A DNA stretch of 6,665 nt from an uncultured Gammaproteobacteria bacterium (GCA_903889815.1 CAISYX010000410.1:1-6665), one strand, 5' to 3'. Shown: positions 1-5,872, counted from the first letter of the stretch. The notes: generated from the sequence alone by a model not told the origin. A program made the numbers and translations.

Positions 1-73
1 GCAGCCACGGGATGAACAAACTCCAGGGCAGCAGAAATCCAGGAATGCAGCAAAGGGCGTAGAAGGTTTTCAT
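1..73 (-). CDS. DUF2834 family small membrane protein (N-terminal 24 codons only, cut by window edge)
   Basis: The leftward ATG at 71-73 opens a frame reading MKTFYALCCIPGFLLPWSLF then IPWL before the window ends. A good Shine-Dalgarno (AGGAG, at about 81-85 on the minus strand) sits 7-8 bases upstream of the ATG. The pattern MK-x-x-Y, a hydrophobic stretch, G-F-x-L-P-W/Y-S-x-F-I-P-W/F-L is how DUF2834 proteins begin. These are roughly 100-residue proteins with about three membrane helices and unknown function. Only the first helix is visible, so the assignment rests on this short N-terminus. The gene is divergent from the sugar dehydrogenase at 282, so the two may share a control region, but nothing links them functionally. 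Confidence 0.68.
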   Translation of the reverse strand, partial: MKTFYALCCIPGFLLPWSLFIPWL

Positions 74-132
74 GGCGATTGCTCCTGCAGGCAGACGGGT
101 CAGTGGATGACAATGGTCCGTTACCGCAGCCA

Positions 133-194
133 GCATCTGCAAGCTTTGAATTTGCCGGGCCGACCGCTAATATGGCCGGACCCGCGCCAGATGC
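133..194. repeat. Nested inverted repeats in the divergent intergenic region
   Basis: An outer perfect 7-bp inverted repeat pairs GCATCTG (133-139) with CAGATGC (188-194). Inside it, CCGGGCC (155-161) can pair with GGCCGG (174-179) with one bulged G, around a 12-base loop. The structure lies between the DUF2834 start (73) and the dehydrogenase start (282). It could be a regulatory site or a leader-RNA structure. No T-tract follows on either strand, so it does not look like an intrinsic terminator. The rest of 74-281 shows no convincing sigma70 promoter. Confidence 0.35.
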
Positions 195-281
195 CGGAAC
201 GTTTTCCCAGCGGCTCCGGTCTTGAAGACACGCCTGATGGCGACCCGATTGCTCATTACTGAATAAAACAAGGAGATTTTC

Positions 282-1448
282 ATGTTAAGACGCTATATGG
301 CAGTGACCGCACTCTTCATCGGTCTGGGCAGTGTTGGCGCTGTCCAGGCGCAGTCCGACGTCACCACGTCGGTCCTGCACGACTTCAAGATCGTGACCGT
401 GGCAGACGGCCTGCAGGTGCCCTGGTCCATGGCCTGGCTGCCGAACGGCGACATGCTGATCACCGAGCGCGTAGGACGTCTGCGCATTGTGCGTGACGGC
501 CAGCTGCTGCCTGACGCCGTGCCCGGCGTGCCGGAAGTGTTCACCACTGGCGGCCAGTCCGGCCTGTTTGAAGTGCTTCCCCACCCGGATTTTGCGAACA
601 ACCAGTATCTCTACATCAGCTTCGCCAAGCCCCTGGCCGAGCAGGGCGCTTCCACCACCACCATCGTGCGTGGCCGTTTCGTGAATGACGAGTTCGTAGA
701 CGTGGAAGAGATCTTCGTGGCCAATGCCAATGGTCAGGGCCACTACGGCGGCCGCATGGTGTTTGATGAGGAGGGCCACCTGTTCCTGTCACTGGGCGAC
801 CGCATGGCACCGCCCACTGGCGATCTGGCAGCCCACCCGGCGCAGGACATCTCCAACCACCACGGCGTGATCGTGCGTCTGAACGATGACGGCAGCGTGC
901 CCAGCGACAACCCCTTCGTGGGCCAGGACGGCGCTGAGCCGGCCATCTGGACTTACGGACACCGCAGCCCCCAGGGCCTGTTCTACGACTCCGTCACTGA
1001 CAAGCTGTGGATGACCGAACACGGCCCGCAGGGCGGCGACGAGCTGAATCTGGTAGAGCCTGGCAAGAACTACGGCTGGCCAATCGTTGGTCGTGGCGTG
1101 GCGTACGGCGCCGGCACCCCGATTCACCAGTCCATTACGGGAGAAGGCCTGGAAGATCCTGAGTACTTCTGGGTGCCCTCCATCGCTGCCTCTGGTCTGA
1201 TTGTGTACAACGGCTCGCAGTTCCCGCTGTGGAACGGCAGCATCATCGCCGGCGGCCTGGCCGGTGAGCAGCTGGCCCGTCTGACCCTGACTGAAGATGG
1301 TCTGGGCGTCAGCACGGAAGAAACCCTGCTGCACCACCTCGGCCGTATCCGCGATGTGCGTCAGGGCCCGGATGGCTTCATCTATGTTGCGCTGGAAGAC
1401 CGCAGCCGTGCCCCGACTGCCGTCGTGCGTCTGGAACCGGCGGAGTAA
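282..1448 (+). CDS. Secreted PQQ-dependent sugar dehydrogenase (GSDH family, YliI/aldose sugar dehydrogenase type)
   Basis: This 388-residue protein belongs to the soluble glucose/sorbosone dehydrogenase family: six-bladed beta-propellers that oxidise aldoses in the periplasm with PQQ and calcium. Residues 1-24 form a signal peptide (MLRRYM, hydrophobic core, cleavage near VQAQ-S). Family motifs follow in order: VPWSMAWLPNGDMLITER (47-63), the GLFEVLPHPDF segment (94-104), GQGHYGGRMVF (151-161) with the likely catalytic His154, LGDR (171-174), GHRSPQGL (226-233) and TEHGPQGGDELN (245-256). Length matches E. coli YliI (about 370 residues). The start is supported by AAGGAG at 270-275, six bases before the ATG. 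The gene stands alone and ends at a strong terminator. Family membership is clear; which sugar is oxidised, and whether the organism makes PQQ, cannot be read here. Confidence 0.93.
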   Translation: MLRRYMAVTALFIGLGSVGAVQAQSDVTTSVLHDFKIVTVADGLQVPWSMAWLPNGDMLITERVGRLRIVRDGQLLPDAVPGVPEVFTTGGQSGLFEVLPHPDFANNQYLYISFAKPLAEQGASTTTIVRGRFVNDEFVDVEEIFVANANGQGHYGGRMVFDEEGHLFLSLGDRMAPPTGDLAAHPAQDISNHHGVIVRLNDDGSVPSDNPFVGQDGAEPAIWTYGHRSPQGLFYDSVTDKLWMTEHGPQGGDELNLVEPGKNYGWPIVGRGVAYGAGTPIHQSITGEGLEDPEYFWVPSIAASGLIVYNGSQFPLWNGSIIAGGLAGEQLARLTLTEDGLGVSTEETLLHHLGRIRDVRQGPDGFIYVALEDRSRAPTAVVRLEPAE

Positions 1449-1495
1449 GAACGAGCAAACGGGTCAGGGAAACCTGAGCCGCTGCTGACAAGACC

Positions 1496-1540
1496 AAACC
1501 CCCTGAATGTTCGCCGTCGAGGTGGAAATTCAGGGGGTTT
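1496..1540. terminator. Intrinsic, probably bidirectional, terminator between convergent genes
   Basis: AAACCCCCTGAAT (1496-1508) pairs perfectly with ATTCAGGGGGTTT (1528-1540), giving a 13-bp stem with a 19-base loop. On the plus strand the stem is followed by TTTTTGTTT, a good U-tract for the sugar dehydrogenase 48 bases upstream. On the minus strand it is followed by TTTGGTCTTGTC, a weaker U-rich tail that can serve the leftward kinase gene. The kinase stop codon (1530-1532) lies inside the stem. Confidence 0.9.
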
Positions 1541-2132
1541 TTGTTTGGGCGGTGTCCACCAGCGCATCGAGAAGGCCGACGCTGTAACGATCCTCCCTTG
1601 GCGCGCCCCCCGCGACGTGCGGCTGCAGATGCCCCTCGAACATCACCCGGCCCGGCGCCAGGGACTCCAGCACCGAATACCAGTGCCGCAGCGGCGCCTG
1701 CAGCTGCACATTGACCGCGAAGTTGCCGCGTCGCCGGCGCGTGTCCTGCCGCTGCTGCTCCCGCACCTGTTGTTCGTCGGGCTCCAGCAGCACGATCACG
1801 TCGGCAAAGCCGATCTCCCGGCGCAGCAGTCGCGCCCGGGTGGCCTGCACCGTCGCCAGCCACCTGGCACGCGTGCCGTGGCCCGTCTGCCACAGGCACC
1901 AGGCGTAGTGAATTTTCAGCGGGTCGGTGTCGAAGCACGCGGTGCCGTGGGTCTGCTCCAGCGCCAGCCCCGTTTGCCAGCGTTCCGCATGGCGGTCGCT
2001 CCAGTACTCGCCCACCGCCGCGTCATCGCCCGCTGGCGCCGGGCAGACGAGCTCGGGCACCAAAGCGGGTGCGTACTGCGATGCGTAGGTGGTCTTGCCG
2101 GCAGCGCTGATGCCTTCGATGACGATCAGCAT
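1530..2132 (-). CDS. P-loop kinase-like protein (AAA_18/uridine- or thymidylate-kinase-like fold)
   Basis: This 200-residue protein starts MLIVIEGISAAGKTTYASQY. A beta-strand leads into a Walker A motif, GISAAGKT (7-14). FADVIVLLEPD (109-119) is a later core strand, and the arginine-rich stretch RQDTRRRRGNF (128-138) looks like the lid of small-molecule kinases. FDTDPLK (67-73) may supply acidic residues near the substrate. It would phosphorylate a nucleoside or another small molecule, or be an orphan P-loop NTPase; the substrate is unknown. I chose the ATG at 2132 because the Walker A strand begins there and upstream in-frame sequence is only the shadow of the preceding gene. Its start overlaps the DUF1428 gene by 7 bases, which suggests translational coupling. 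Its last codons read into the terminator stem. Confidence 0.75.
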   Translation of the reverse strand: MLIVIEGISAAGKTTYASQYAPALVPELVCPAPAGDDAAVGEYWSDRHAERWQTGLALEQTHGTACFDTDPLKIHYAWCLWQTGHGTRARWLATVQATRARLLRREIGFADVIVLLEPDEQQVREQQRQDTRRRRGNFAVNVQLQAPLRHWYSVLESLAPGRVMFEGHLQPHVAGGAPREDRYSVGLLDALVDTAQTKTP

Positions 2133-2533
2133 GCATCGACGTCCAGTGGGATGGGCAGAAATCCGCCCGCGATCAGGCGCCGGCCATCGAACACCGGCGG
2201 CATGTCCGCAAACAGCATGCGCGGGTCGGCCGTCACCTTCGCCATGCCCGCGTTGCGCGTGGCCTTGTCCGGCCATTCCACATACGAGATCACCACCGTT
2301 TCATCCGGCCCGGCCCCTGCCGCCTTGCGGAAATCGTTGTAGTCCGCTGACTCCTGCCGTACCGCGTCGGCATGGTAGGTGTTTGCCTCGGGGCCCGACT
2401 CGTCGGCCCAGCACTCGAGCATGCGCAGGGCGCCGTGCTCCTTCACCGCAGTGGCAGACAGACGCGCCAGCGCTTCATAGGCGGCGCGGTTGGCGCGGGG
2501 GACGGGGACGAGGTAGCAGTCGAGGTAGGGCAT
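2126..2533 (-). CDS. DUF1428 family protein (YbaA-like)
   Basis: This 135-residue protein shows the DUF1428 pattern. MPYLDCYLVPVP (1-12) is the first strand, KEHGALRMLECWAD (31-44) the conserved turn and strand, DETVVISYVEWPDKATRNAG (77-96) the central signature, and KVTADPRM (99-106) with FDGRRLIAGGF (115-125) the C-terminal part. The family has a ferredoxin-like dimeric alpha/beta-barrel fold, is about 100-140 residues long and has no established biochemical role; E. coli YbaA is a member. I chose the ATG at 2533 because family similarity begins exactly there, although its ribosome site is weak. The gene begins 31 bases after the PIN gene and overlaps the kinase gene by 7 bases, so it is probably co-transcribed with both. 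Confidence 0.88.
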   Translation of the reverse strand: MPYLDCYLVPVPRANRAAYEALARLSATAVKEHGALRMLECWADESGPEANTYHADAVRQESADYNDFRKAAGAGPDETVVISYVEWPDKATRNAGMAKVTADPRMLFADMPPVFDGRRLIAGGFLPIPLDVDAC

Positions 2534-2564
2534 AAGGCTTTCAATTCCTGGTTGGCCAACTGGC

Positions 2565-3133
2565 TCAAAGAAACTCCACGAATTCGCGAAGAACTGAGAC
2601 AGTTTGCGGCAATTGTTGTCTTTGCAAAACCGACAAAAAATCTTCAACTGCAAGCGCAGGGTTGCGCAATGCGAGGCGTTGCTTTCGCAGTGCTTCGCAG
2701 CAGCGCGAGGGCGCCATTTCAATCTGATAGCAGACAAAATCATCAGGGTGAATCACATCAATGCCATATGGACGCAGTGCGTCAGCCGGAAAGTCCTTGA
2801 GGTTGAAGGTGACAATGGCGTCCGCATTGCAGCGAATGGCCGCAGCCAACACATGTCGATCATCCGGGTCTGGCAATTCCAGACATTCAACAAGACTTTC
2901 ATAGCCAGTGACTTTGGCGTCTCGAACGTTGGAGTCCATCAAGTCGCGGATTGCCATCAGTTTTTTTCTCGGTCAAATCTGCCGTTGCGCAGCAGTGCCT
3001 CGATCCATTCATCGTGAATGCGGTCGGTCCAGCGCGCTGTGAACAGGTCCGTCAAAGCCAAGCGCAACAAGCAGTCCCTAAGAGGCGCCGGGTATAGTAC
3101 GCAAGCATCGAGTATCACCGAAAACCTGCTCAC
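2565..3133 (-). pseudogene. PIN-domain toxin of an excisionase/PIN toxin-antitoxin pair, disrupted by a -1 frame change
   Basis: Two overlapping frames together make a full PIN-domain ribonuclease of about 189 residues. The first, from GTG at 3133, reads 58 codons with VILDACVLYPAPLRD (6-20) and RWTDRIHDEWI (34-44), then stops at TGA (2957-2959). The second continues without a gap in the -1 frame with LPDPDDRHVLAAA and IVTFNLKDFP. The acidic residues expected of a PIN active site are all present: D9, E42, the PDD cluster and the D of LKDFP. The break is at a run of seven A (2961-2967 on the minus strand); one more A restores the frame. It could be a sequencing slip, a real inactivating mutation, or ribosomal or transcriptional slippage. 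The GTG lies 3 bases after the antitoxin stop; a second GTG at 3118 is an alternative start. PIN toxins of this kind cleave RNA. Confidence 0.82.
2960..2966 (-). other. Slippery heptamer A_AAA_AAC in the PIN toxin frame
   Basis: In the upstream reading frame the codons are GAA AAA AAC TGA. The last A of GAA plus AAA AAC form the X_XXY_YYZ arrangement in exactly the phase needed for a -1 shift, and the -1 frame is the one that encodes the rest of the PIN domain. TGA follows the heptamer directly, and an ATG overlaps that stop (TGATG). I did not find an obvious strong downstream hairpin or a clear upstream stimulatory Shine-Dalgarno. Recoding is therefore possible but unproven. Confidence 0.45.
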
Positions 3134-3136
3134 CCC

Positions 3137-3589
3137 TCAGTACCCCATTTGTTCCTGCTGCGACAGTGCCGCCAATTGATCCAGTGTGTGCGCGCGTCGC
3201 TGGTCGATACGCTCTTTATAGTCAAGCACATCTTTCAGAAACACGCGGCGATGAGCACCGACTTTGCGAAAAGGGATCTCGCTTTTTTCGAGCAAGCCCA
3301 CCAGAAACGGGCGGCTGACATTGAGCAGACTTGCGGCTTCCTGTGTGCTGATTTCCTGGTTCATCGGCATCAGGCTGATGGCGTTTCCCTTGGCTATTTC
3401 TGCCAGTACGTCCAGTAACAGCTGCAGCACCTGGCCGGGAAGTATCAAGTCATCTGCCTCGCCATTACTACCTCGCAAAGCAAGCTGGACGCGTTCGGCG
3501 TTGGCATATTTGGAGAGTGTGTGGCTGGACTGGCGCGCCTGTTCCATTTCCTGCGGTGTTGGCAGGTGAGCAATTCTCGACTTGTTCAT
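3137..3589 (-). CDS. Excisionase-type HTH DNA-binding antitoxin paired with the PIN toxin
   Basis: This 150-residue protein has a variable N-terminal part, then a segment LPGQVLQLLLDVLAEIAKGN (50-69). An excisionase/MerR-like winged helix-turn-helix follows at about 79-125, with ISTQEAASLLNVSRPFLVGLLE (80-101) and FRKVGAHRRVFLKDVLDYK (107-125). It ends in MGY. This architecture, followed directly by a PIN protein, is a recurrent type II toxin-antitoxin arrangement. It would neutralise the toxin and probably repress its own promoter. AGGGAGG (3597-3603) lies 7 bases before the ATG at 3589 and fixes the start. An open frame runs upstream to 4018, but it is only a shadow of the GNAT gene. Three 9-bp repeats upstream are candidate operators. 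Confidence 0.87.
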   Translation of the reverse strand: MNKSRIAHLPTPQEMEQARQSSHTLSKYANAERVQLALRGSNGEADDLILPGQVLQLLLDVLAEIAKGNAISLMPMNQEISTQEAASLLNVSRPFLVGLLEKSEIPFRKVGAHRRVFLKDVLDYKERIDQRRAHTLDQLAALSQQEQMGY

Positions 3590-3635
3590 CGCCTGGCCTC
3601 CCTGAAGATTCGTGGGTAGTTGATTGGCAAGCGCC

Positions 3636-3665
3636 AGACTAGCACAAACGAAATAAACGAAACAA
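3636..3665 (-). promoter_or_regulatory. Candidate promoter of the excisionase-PIN operon
   Basis: On the minus strand, TGC-TAGTCT gives an extended -10 element (hexamer 3636-3641). TTGTTT (3660-3665) sits 18 bases upstream as a weak -35. The start point would fall about 40 bases before the antitoxin ATG. The -35 and the spacer are built from the 9-bp repeats, which fits repression by occupancy. Matches to consensus are modest. Confidence 0.35.
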
Positions 3666-3671
3666 ACGAAA
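3645..3671. repeat. Three perfect tandem 9-bp repeats (YAAACGAAA)
   Basis: CAAACGAAA (3645-3653), TAAACGAAA (3654-3662) and CAAACGAAA (3663-3671) follow one another without gaps, with only the first base varying. They end 56 bases upstream of the antitoxin start and overlap its putative promoter. Nine-bp spacing is close to one helical turn, so bound proteins would line up on nearly one face. The likeliest role is an operator for the excisionase-type antitoxin. Origin iterons are less likely, as no replication gene is nearby. Confidence 0.7.
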
Positions 3672-3701
3672 GATACGCAAGCTCGGACTGCAAGACAAAA
3701 T

Positions 3702-4217
3702 CTACAACCCCCTCTCCAAAATGACATCCCGCTGCGGATCATCCCCCACCGCAAAGCAGTGCTCGCCCACTGGCGTGAAGCCCCACTTGCGATAGAACGC
3801 GATGGCCCGCGGATTATGCTCCCACACGCCCAGCCAGGCCGTGTGGCTGCCGCGTTCCAGCAGCGCCGCCAGACACGCCTGCATGAGCGTGTGTGCGATG
3901 CCCTTGCCGAGCCAGGGCGCGTCAACATAGAAGCGCCGGATCTCGGCCGCCTGTTGCCCCGACACACAGGCCGGCGCCGTACCCCAGCGCAACTGCGCGT
4001 AGGCCAGCAACAGGCCATCGGCCTCCACCACCAGCGTTACATGGTCGGTGCTGGCGATTTCGGCCAACTGCAACGCCTCGCCATAGTGGGCGCGGCAGTG
4101 GGCGTCCATGTTCTGCGGCGAGTTTTGCGCGGCGAAAGTGTCGCGGAAGGTGCGTTCGGCGAGTACGGCAAGGGCGCGGGCGTCGGCGGGGGTGGCGGGG
4201 CGAAGCGAGACTGACAT
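3702..4217 (-). CDS. GNAT family N-acetyltransferase (second of two)
   Basis: This 171-residue single-domain GNAT protein would transfer an acetyl group from acetyl-CoA to an unknown amine. It opens with VSLRPATPADARALAVLAER (3-22), the usual first strand and helix. The acetyl-CoA loop is RRFYVDAPWLGKGIAHTLM (94-112), where GKG (104-106) is kept but the common Arg/Gln three residues before the first Gly is Pro101. WEHNPRAIAFYRKWGF (132-147) is the C-terminal signature, with Tyr142 the possible general acid. The ATG at 4217 shares one base with the preceding GNAT stop (TGATG), so translation is probably coupled. An open frame continues upstream to 4613 but is antisense shadow. The substrate is unknown. 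Confidence 0.9.
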   Translation of the reverse strand: MSVSLRPATPADARALAVLAERTFRDTFAAQNSPQNMDAHCRAHYGEALQLAEIASTDHVTLVVEADGLLLAYAQLRWGTAPACVSGQQAAEIRRFYVDAPWLGKGIAHTLMQACLAALLERGSHTAWLGVWEHNPRAIAFYRKWGFTPVGEHCFAVGDDPQRDVILERGL

Positions 4218-4690
4218 CAGTCCTGCAACCCAATCTTCATCACAGTCTCCCTCTGCCCGTGATAGTCCTCGTGGAACAACGTGTGCCAGCCGAGCTTCGC
4301 GTAGTAATGCTCCTTGCTGGGCGTGAACAGAAACAGCTCGGGAAAGCCCGCCGCCTCGGCGTGGCTCAGCACCTTCTGCACCAGCGCGGCGCCCACGCCC
4401 TTGCCGCGACACTCCGCCTTCACGTACACACTGGCCAGCCACGGGCTGAGTTCGGGCCGCGTGTCCATGTCGCTGCGCACGAACGCCGCCGTGCCCACCG
4501 GCTGCCCGTCTTCCACCCACACGAACATGCGCGGCATGACGTCGTCCGAGAGGTAGTGGCGCATGCGCGCGATGCGTTGCTCTAGGGTCTCGCCCGGGTT
4601 GAGCGCCGCCCACTCGGCTTGATGCCAGGCGGCGATGGTGGGGATGAATTCGGGCGTGTCTTGCAGATCAACTATCACTGTGCGTTCCAT
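4217..4690 (-). CDS. GNAT family N-acetyltransferase (first of two)
   Basis: This 157-residue GNAT protein has LSPWLASVYVKAECRGKGVG (81-100) as strand beta-4 and the acetyl-CoA loop, with the canonical RGKGVG at 95-100. ELFLFTPSKEHYYAKLGW (118-135) is the C-terminal motif, with Tyr129 and Tyr130 near the usual general-acid position. It ends with strands carrying HGQRETVMKIGL. The ATG at 4690 is chosen because MERTVIVDL begins the first strand there. Its first 23 bases overlap the end of the channel gene, and its stop overlaps the next GNAT start. It differs from its neighbour too much at the N-terminus to look like a recent duplicate. The substrate cannot be inferred. Confidence 0.9.
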   Translation of the reverse strand: MERTVIVDLQDTPEFIPTIAAWHQAEWAALNPGETLEQRIARMRHYLSDDVMPRMFVWVEDGQPVGTAAFVRSDMDTRPELSPWLASVYVKAECRGKGVGAALVQKVLSHAEAAGFPELFLFTPSKEHYYAKLGWHTLFHEDYHGQRETVMKIGLQD

Positions 4691-5150
4691 TTTCAGAGTG
4701 TGCGGATTTGTGCGCGCGATGCGCGGGCTTGTTGAGCCAGAATTTCTCCATCGAGATGTAGGTGAACGAGGCCGACCAGCCAATCAGCAGCAGGCCATTG
4801 AGCGCCTCGACGGCCGCGAACAGGCGGATGGGGCCGAGCGGCGTCATGTCGCCGAAGCCTAGCGAGGTGTAGGTTTCGGCCGAGAAATACATGCAGGCCA
4901 TGAGCGAGAACCCCGGCCCGCCCTCAAGCGATCCAACCCCGCCCCAGGACACAAGGCTGAAGAGCGTCGCCCCATACAGCCCCATCTCGGCGATGTGCGC
5001 GACGAAGGCCACCAGGATGACGATCACAAGTTTGGCCCGCTCGGGAAACACCAGCGAGGGCAGCCAGCCGTTGATGAAGCGCAGCACCTCGTAGTGCAGC
5101 ACCGTGGTGGCCACGACGAGCAGGCCGCAGAGAAGAATGACAAGGGGCAT
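4668..5150 (-). CDS. Small K+-channel-like (Ion_trans_2 type) membrane protein
   Basis: This 160-residue protein has a first membrane helix at about 2-20, a second at about 40-66, a pore helix at about 80-94, a selectivity-filter motif TSLGFGD (95-101) and a last helix at about 108-131. A hydrophilic tail rich in His, Lys and Ser (143-160) has no recognisable domain. The pore-loop layout matches the two-transmembrane pore module of potassium channels, with one extra N-terminal helix. The filter SLGFGD replaces canonical TVGYGD at three positions. No cyclic-nucleotide or RCK domain is present. I chose ATG 5150 because the hydrophobic N-terminus begins there; its ribosome site is poor. The gene overlaps the following GNAT gene by 23 bases. 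Confidence 0.8.
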   Translation of the reverse strand: MPLVILLCGLLVVATTVLHYEVLRFINGWLPSLVFPERAKLVIVILVAFVAHIAEMGLYGATLFSLVSWGGVGSLEGGPGFSLMACMYFSAETYTSLGFGDMTPLGPIRLFAAVEALNGLLLIGWSASFTYISMEKFWLNKPAHRAHKSAHSENGTHSDS

Positions 5151-5187
5151 GGGGGGTTTGAAAGACCTCTTGGTACGGATTCTGGAG

Positions 5188-5211
5188 GCATAGTGCGCCG
5201 GGGCAGTATGC
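5188..5211. repeat. Hairpin between the HicB-like remnant and the channel gene
   Basis: GCATAGTGC (5188-5196) and GCAGTATGC (5203-5211) form a 9-bp stem with one G-G mismatch and a 6-base loop. Neither strand has a following T-tract, so it is not a standard terminator. It lies 38 bases upstream of the channel start on the minus strand. It could be a processing or stability element, a protein site, or chance. Confidence 0.35.
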
Positions 5212-5238
5212 TGAAACAAGATGGTGGGGAGTCTACCG

Positions 5239-5480
5239 TTAACCGGAAATATTGTCCTTGTCCTGCTGCGTTGTGTCAGCAGTCTGATCCTGCGTCGATC
5301 CCGTTTGTTGCTGAAGCACAATATGCGTCCTGCGCTCGTCATAGTCTGCGGAAAGTTGTTCATACGCATCGCGAACGTCTTCGCGCTGTCGTTCAAGCCG
5401 AAGATTGTGCCCCGGAATGAATCCCGCTCGGCGTCGTATTCGATTCTGGCGTGGTAGCCGTCAAGTATCATCGTGTCCAC
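5239..5480 (-). pseudogene. HicB-like antitoxin remnant, frameshifted
   Basis: From GTG 5480, preceded by GAAGG nine bases upstream, the frame begins MDTMILDGYHARIEYDAERD then SFRGTIFGLND. This resembles the N-terminal partial RNase H-like half of HicB antitoxins (DTM, GY, ARIEYD, F-x-G-x-I-x-G-x-x-D). After about residue 33 this frame becomes implausible, while the -1 frame continues REDVRDAYEQLSADYDERR. This aligns with the VDELR-x-A-F, D-D-Y stretch of HicB. Compared with the family, about six residues are missing at the junction, as if a deletion of 3n+1 bases had occurred. The -1 frame stops at TAA (5239-5241), without a recognisable HicB C-terminal DNA-binding part. No hicA toxin is visible next to it. 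The HicB assignment of the second half is less certain than the first. Confidence 0.5.
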
Positions 5481-5575
5481 TTGGCATTACCTTCGTTGGT
5501 CTTCAACTTCAGTGTAGACCACGAATCCGGTGCAAGCCTGCAGATGATGAACGTCTGCGGAATGGCGCAACACTT

Positions 5576-5863
5576 TCATGCCGCCACAAGCTTCCGGACC
5601 TGCAACTGCCCCCGCAACTGCTCGGCGTGCCAGAGTTCGTATTGAGATTGCTGGTTGAGCCAGCTTTCTGCAGAAGTGTCGAAGGCGATGGAGAGGCGCA
5701 CAGCCATCTCGGGGCTGATGCCTGCCCGACCATTGAGGATGGCGCTCAGTGTCTTGCGACTGACGCCCAGAGCATCGGCGGCTTCGGTCACGGACAGGCC
5801 CAACGGATCGAGGCAGAGTTCCTTGATGATTTCCCCGGGGTGGGGAGGGTTGTGCATCAGCAT
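5576..5863 (-). CDS. higA: HigA family addiction-module antidote protein
   Basis: This 95-residue antitoxin carries HNPPHPGEIIKE (4-15), the standard HigA/VapI opening. An HTH follows, with LSVTEAADALGVSRKTLSAI (23-42) and then LNGRAGIS (43-50), and a C-terminal helix with the family pattern SAESWLNQQSQYELWHA (64-80). It binds and neutralises HigB and normally represses its own operon. The start at 5863 is supported by GAGGGA (5869-5874), five bases upstream and overlapping the higB stop; an ATG at 5857 is a possible alternative. higB ends 9 bases upstream, giving the toxin-first order typical of higBA. All expected parts are present. Confidence 0.95.
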   Translation of the reverse strand: MLMHNPPHPGEIIKELCLDPLGLSVTEAADALGVSRKTLSAILNGRAGISPEMAVRLSIAFDTSAESWLNQQSQYELWHAEQLRGQLQVRKLVAA

Positions 5864-5872
5864 GGTGTTCCC

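Noticed and set aside
1545..2342. A 265-codon rightward open frame opposite the kinase and DUF1428 genes
   Set aside because: Its composition is rich in Arg, Ala, Pro and Gln as expected for antisense of GC-rich coding DNA, while the opposite strand encodes recognisable proteins.
2565..2957. The 130-residue C-terminal part of the PIN protein as a complete gene starting at ATG 2957
   Set aside because: It lacks the first PIN strand and its catalytic Asp, which are found intact just upstream in another frame; it is part of a split gene.
5487..5579. A 30-codon leftward ORF whose ATG overlaps the higA stop (ATGA)
   Set aside because: It has no recognisable motif, and the overlap alone is weak evidence; it may be a degraded gene fragment.
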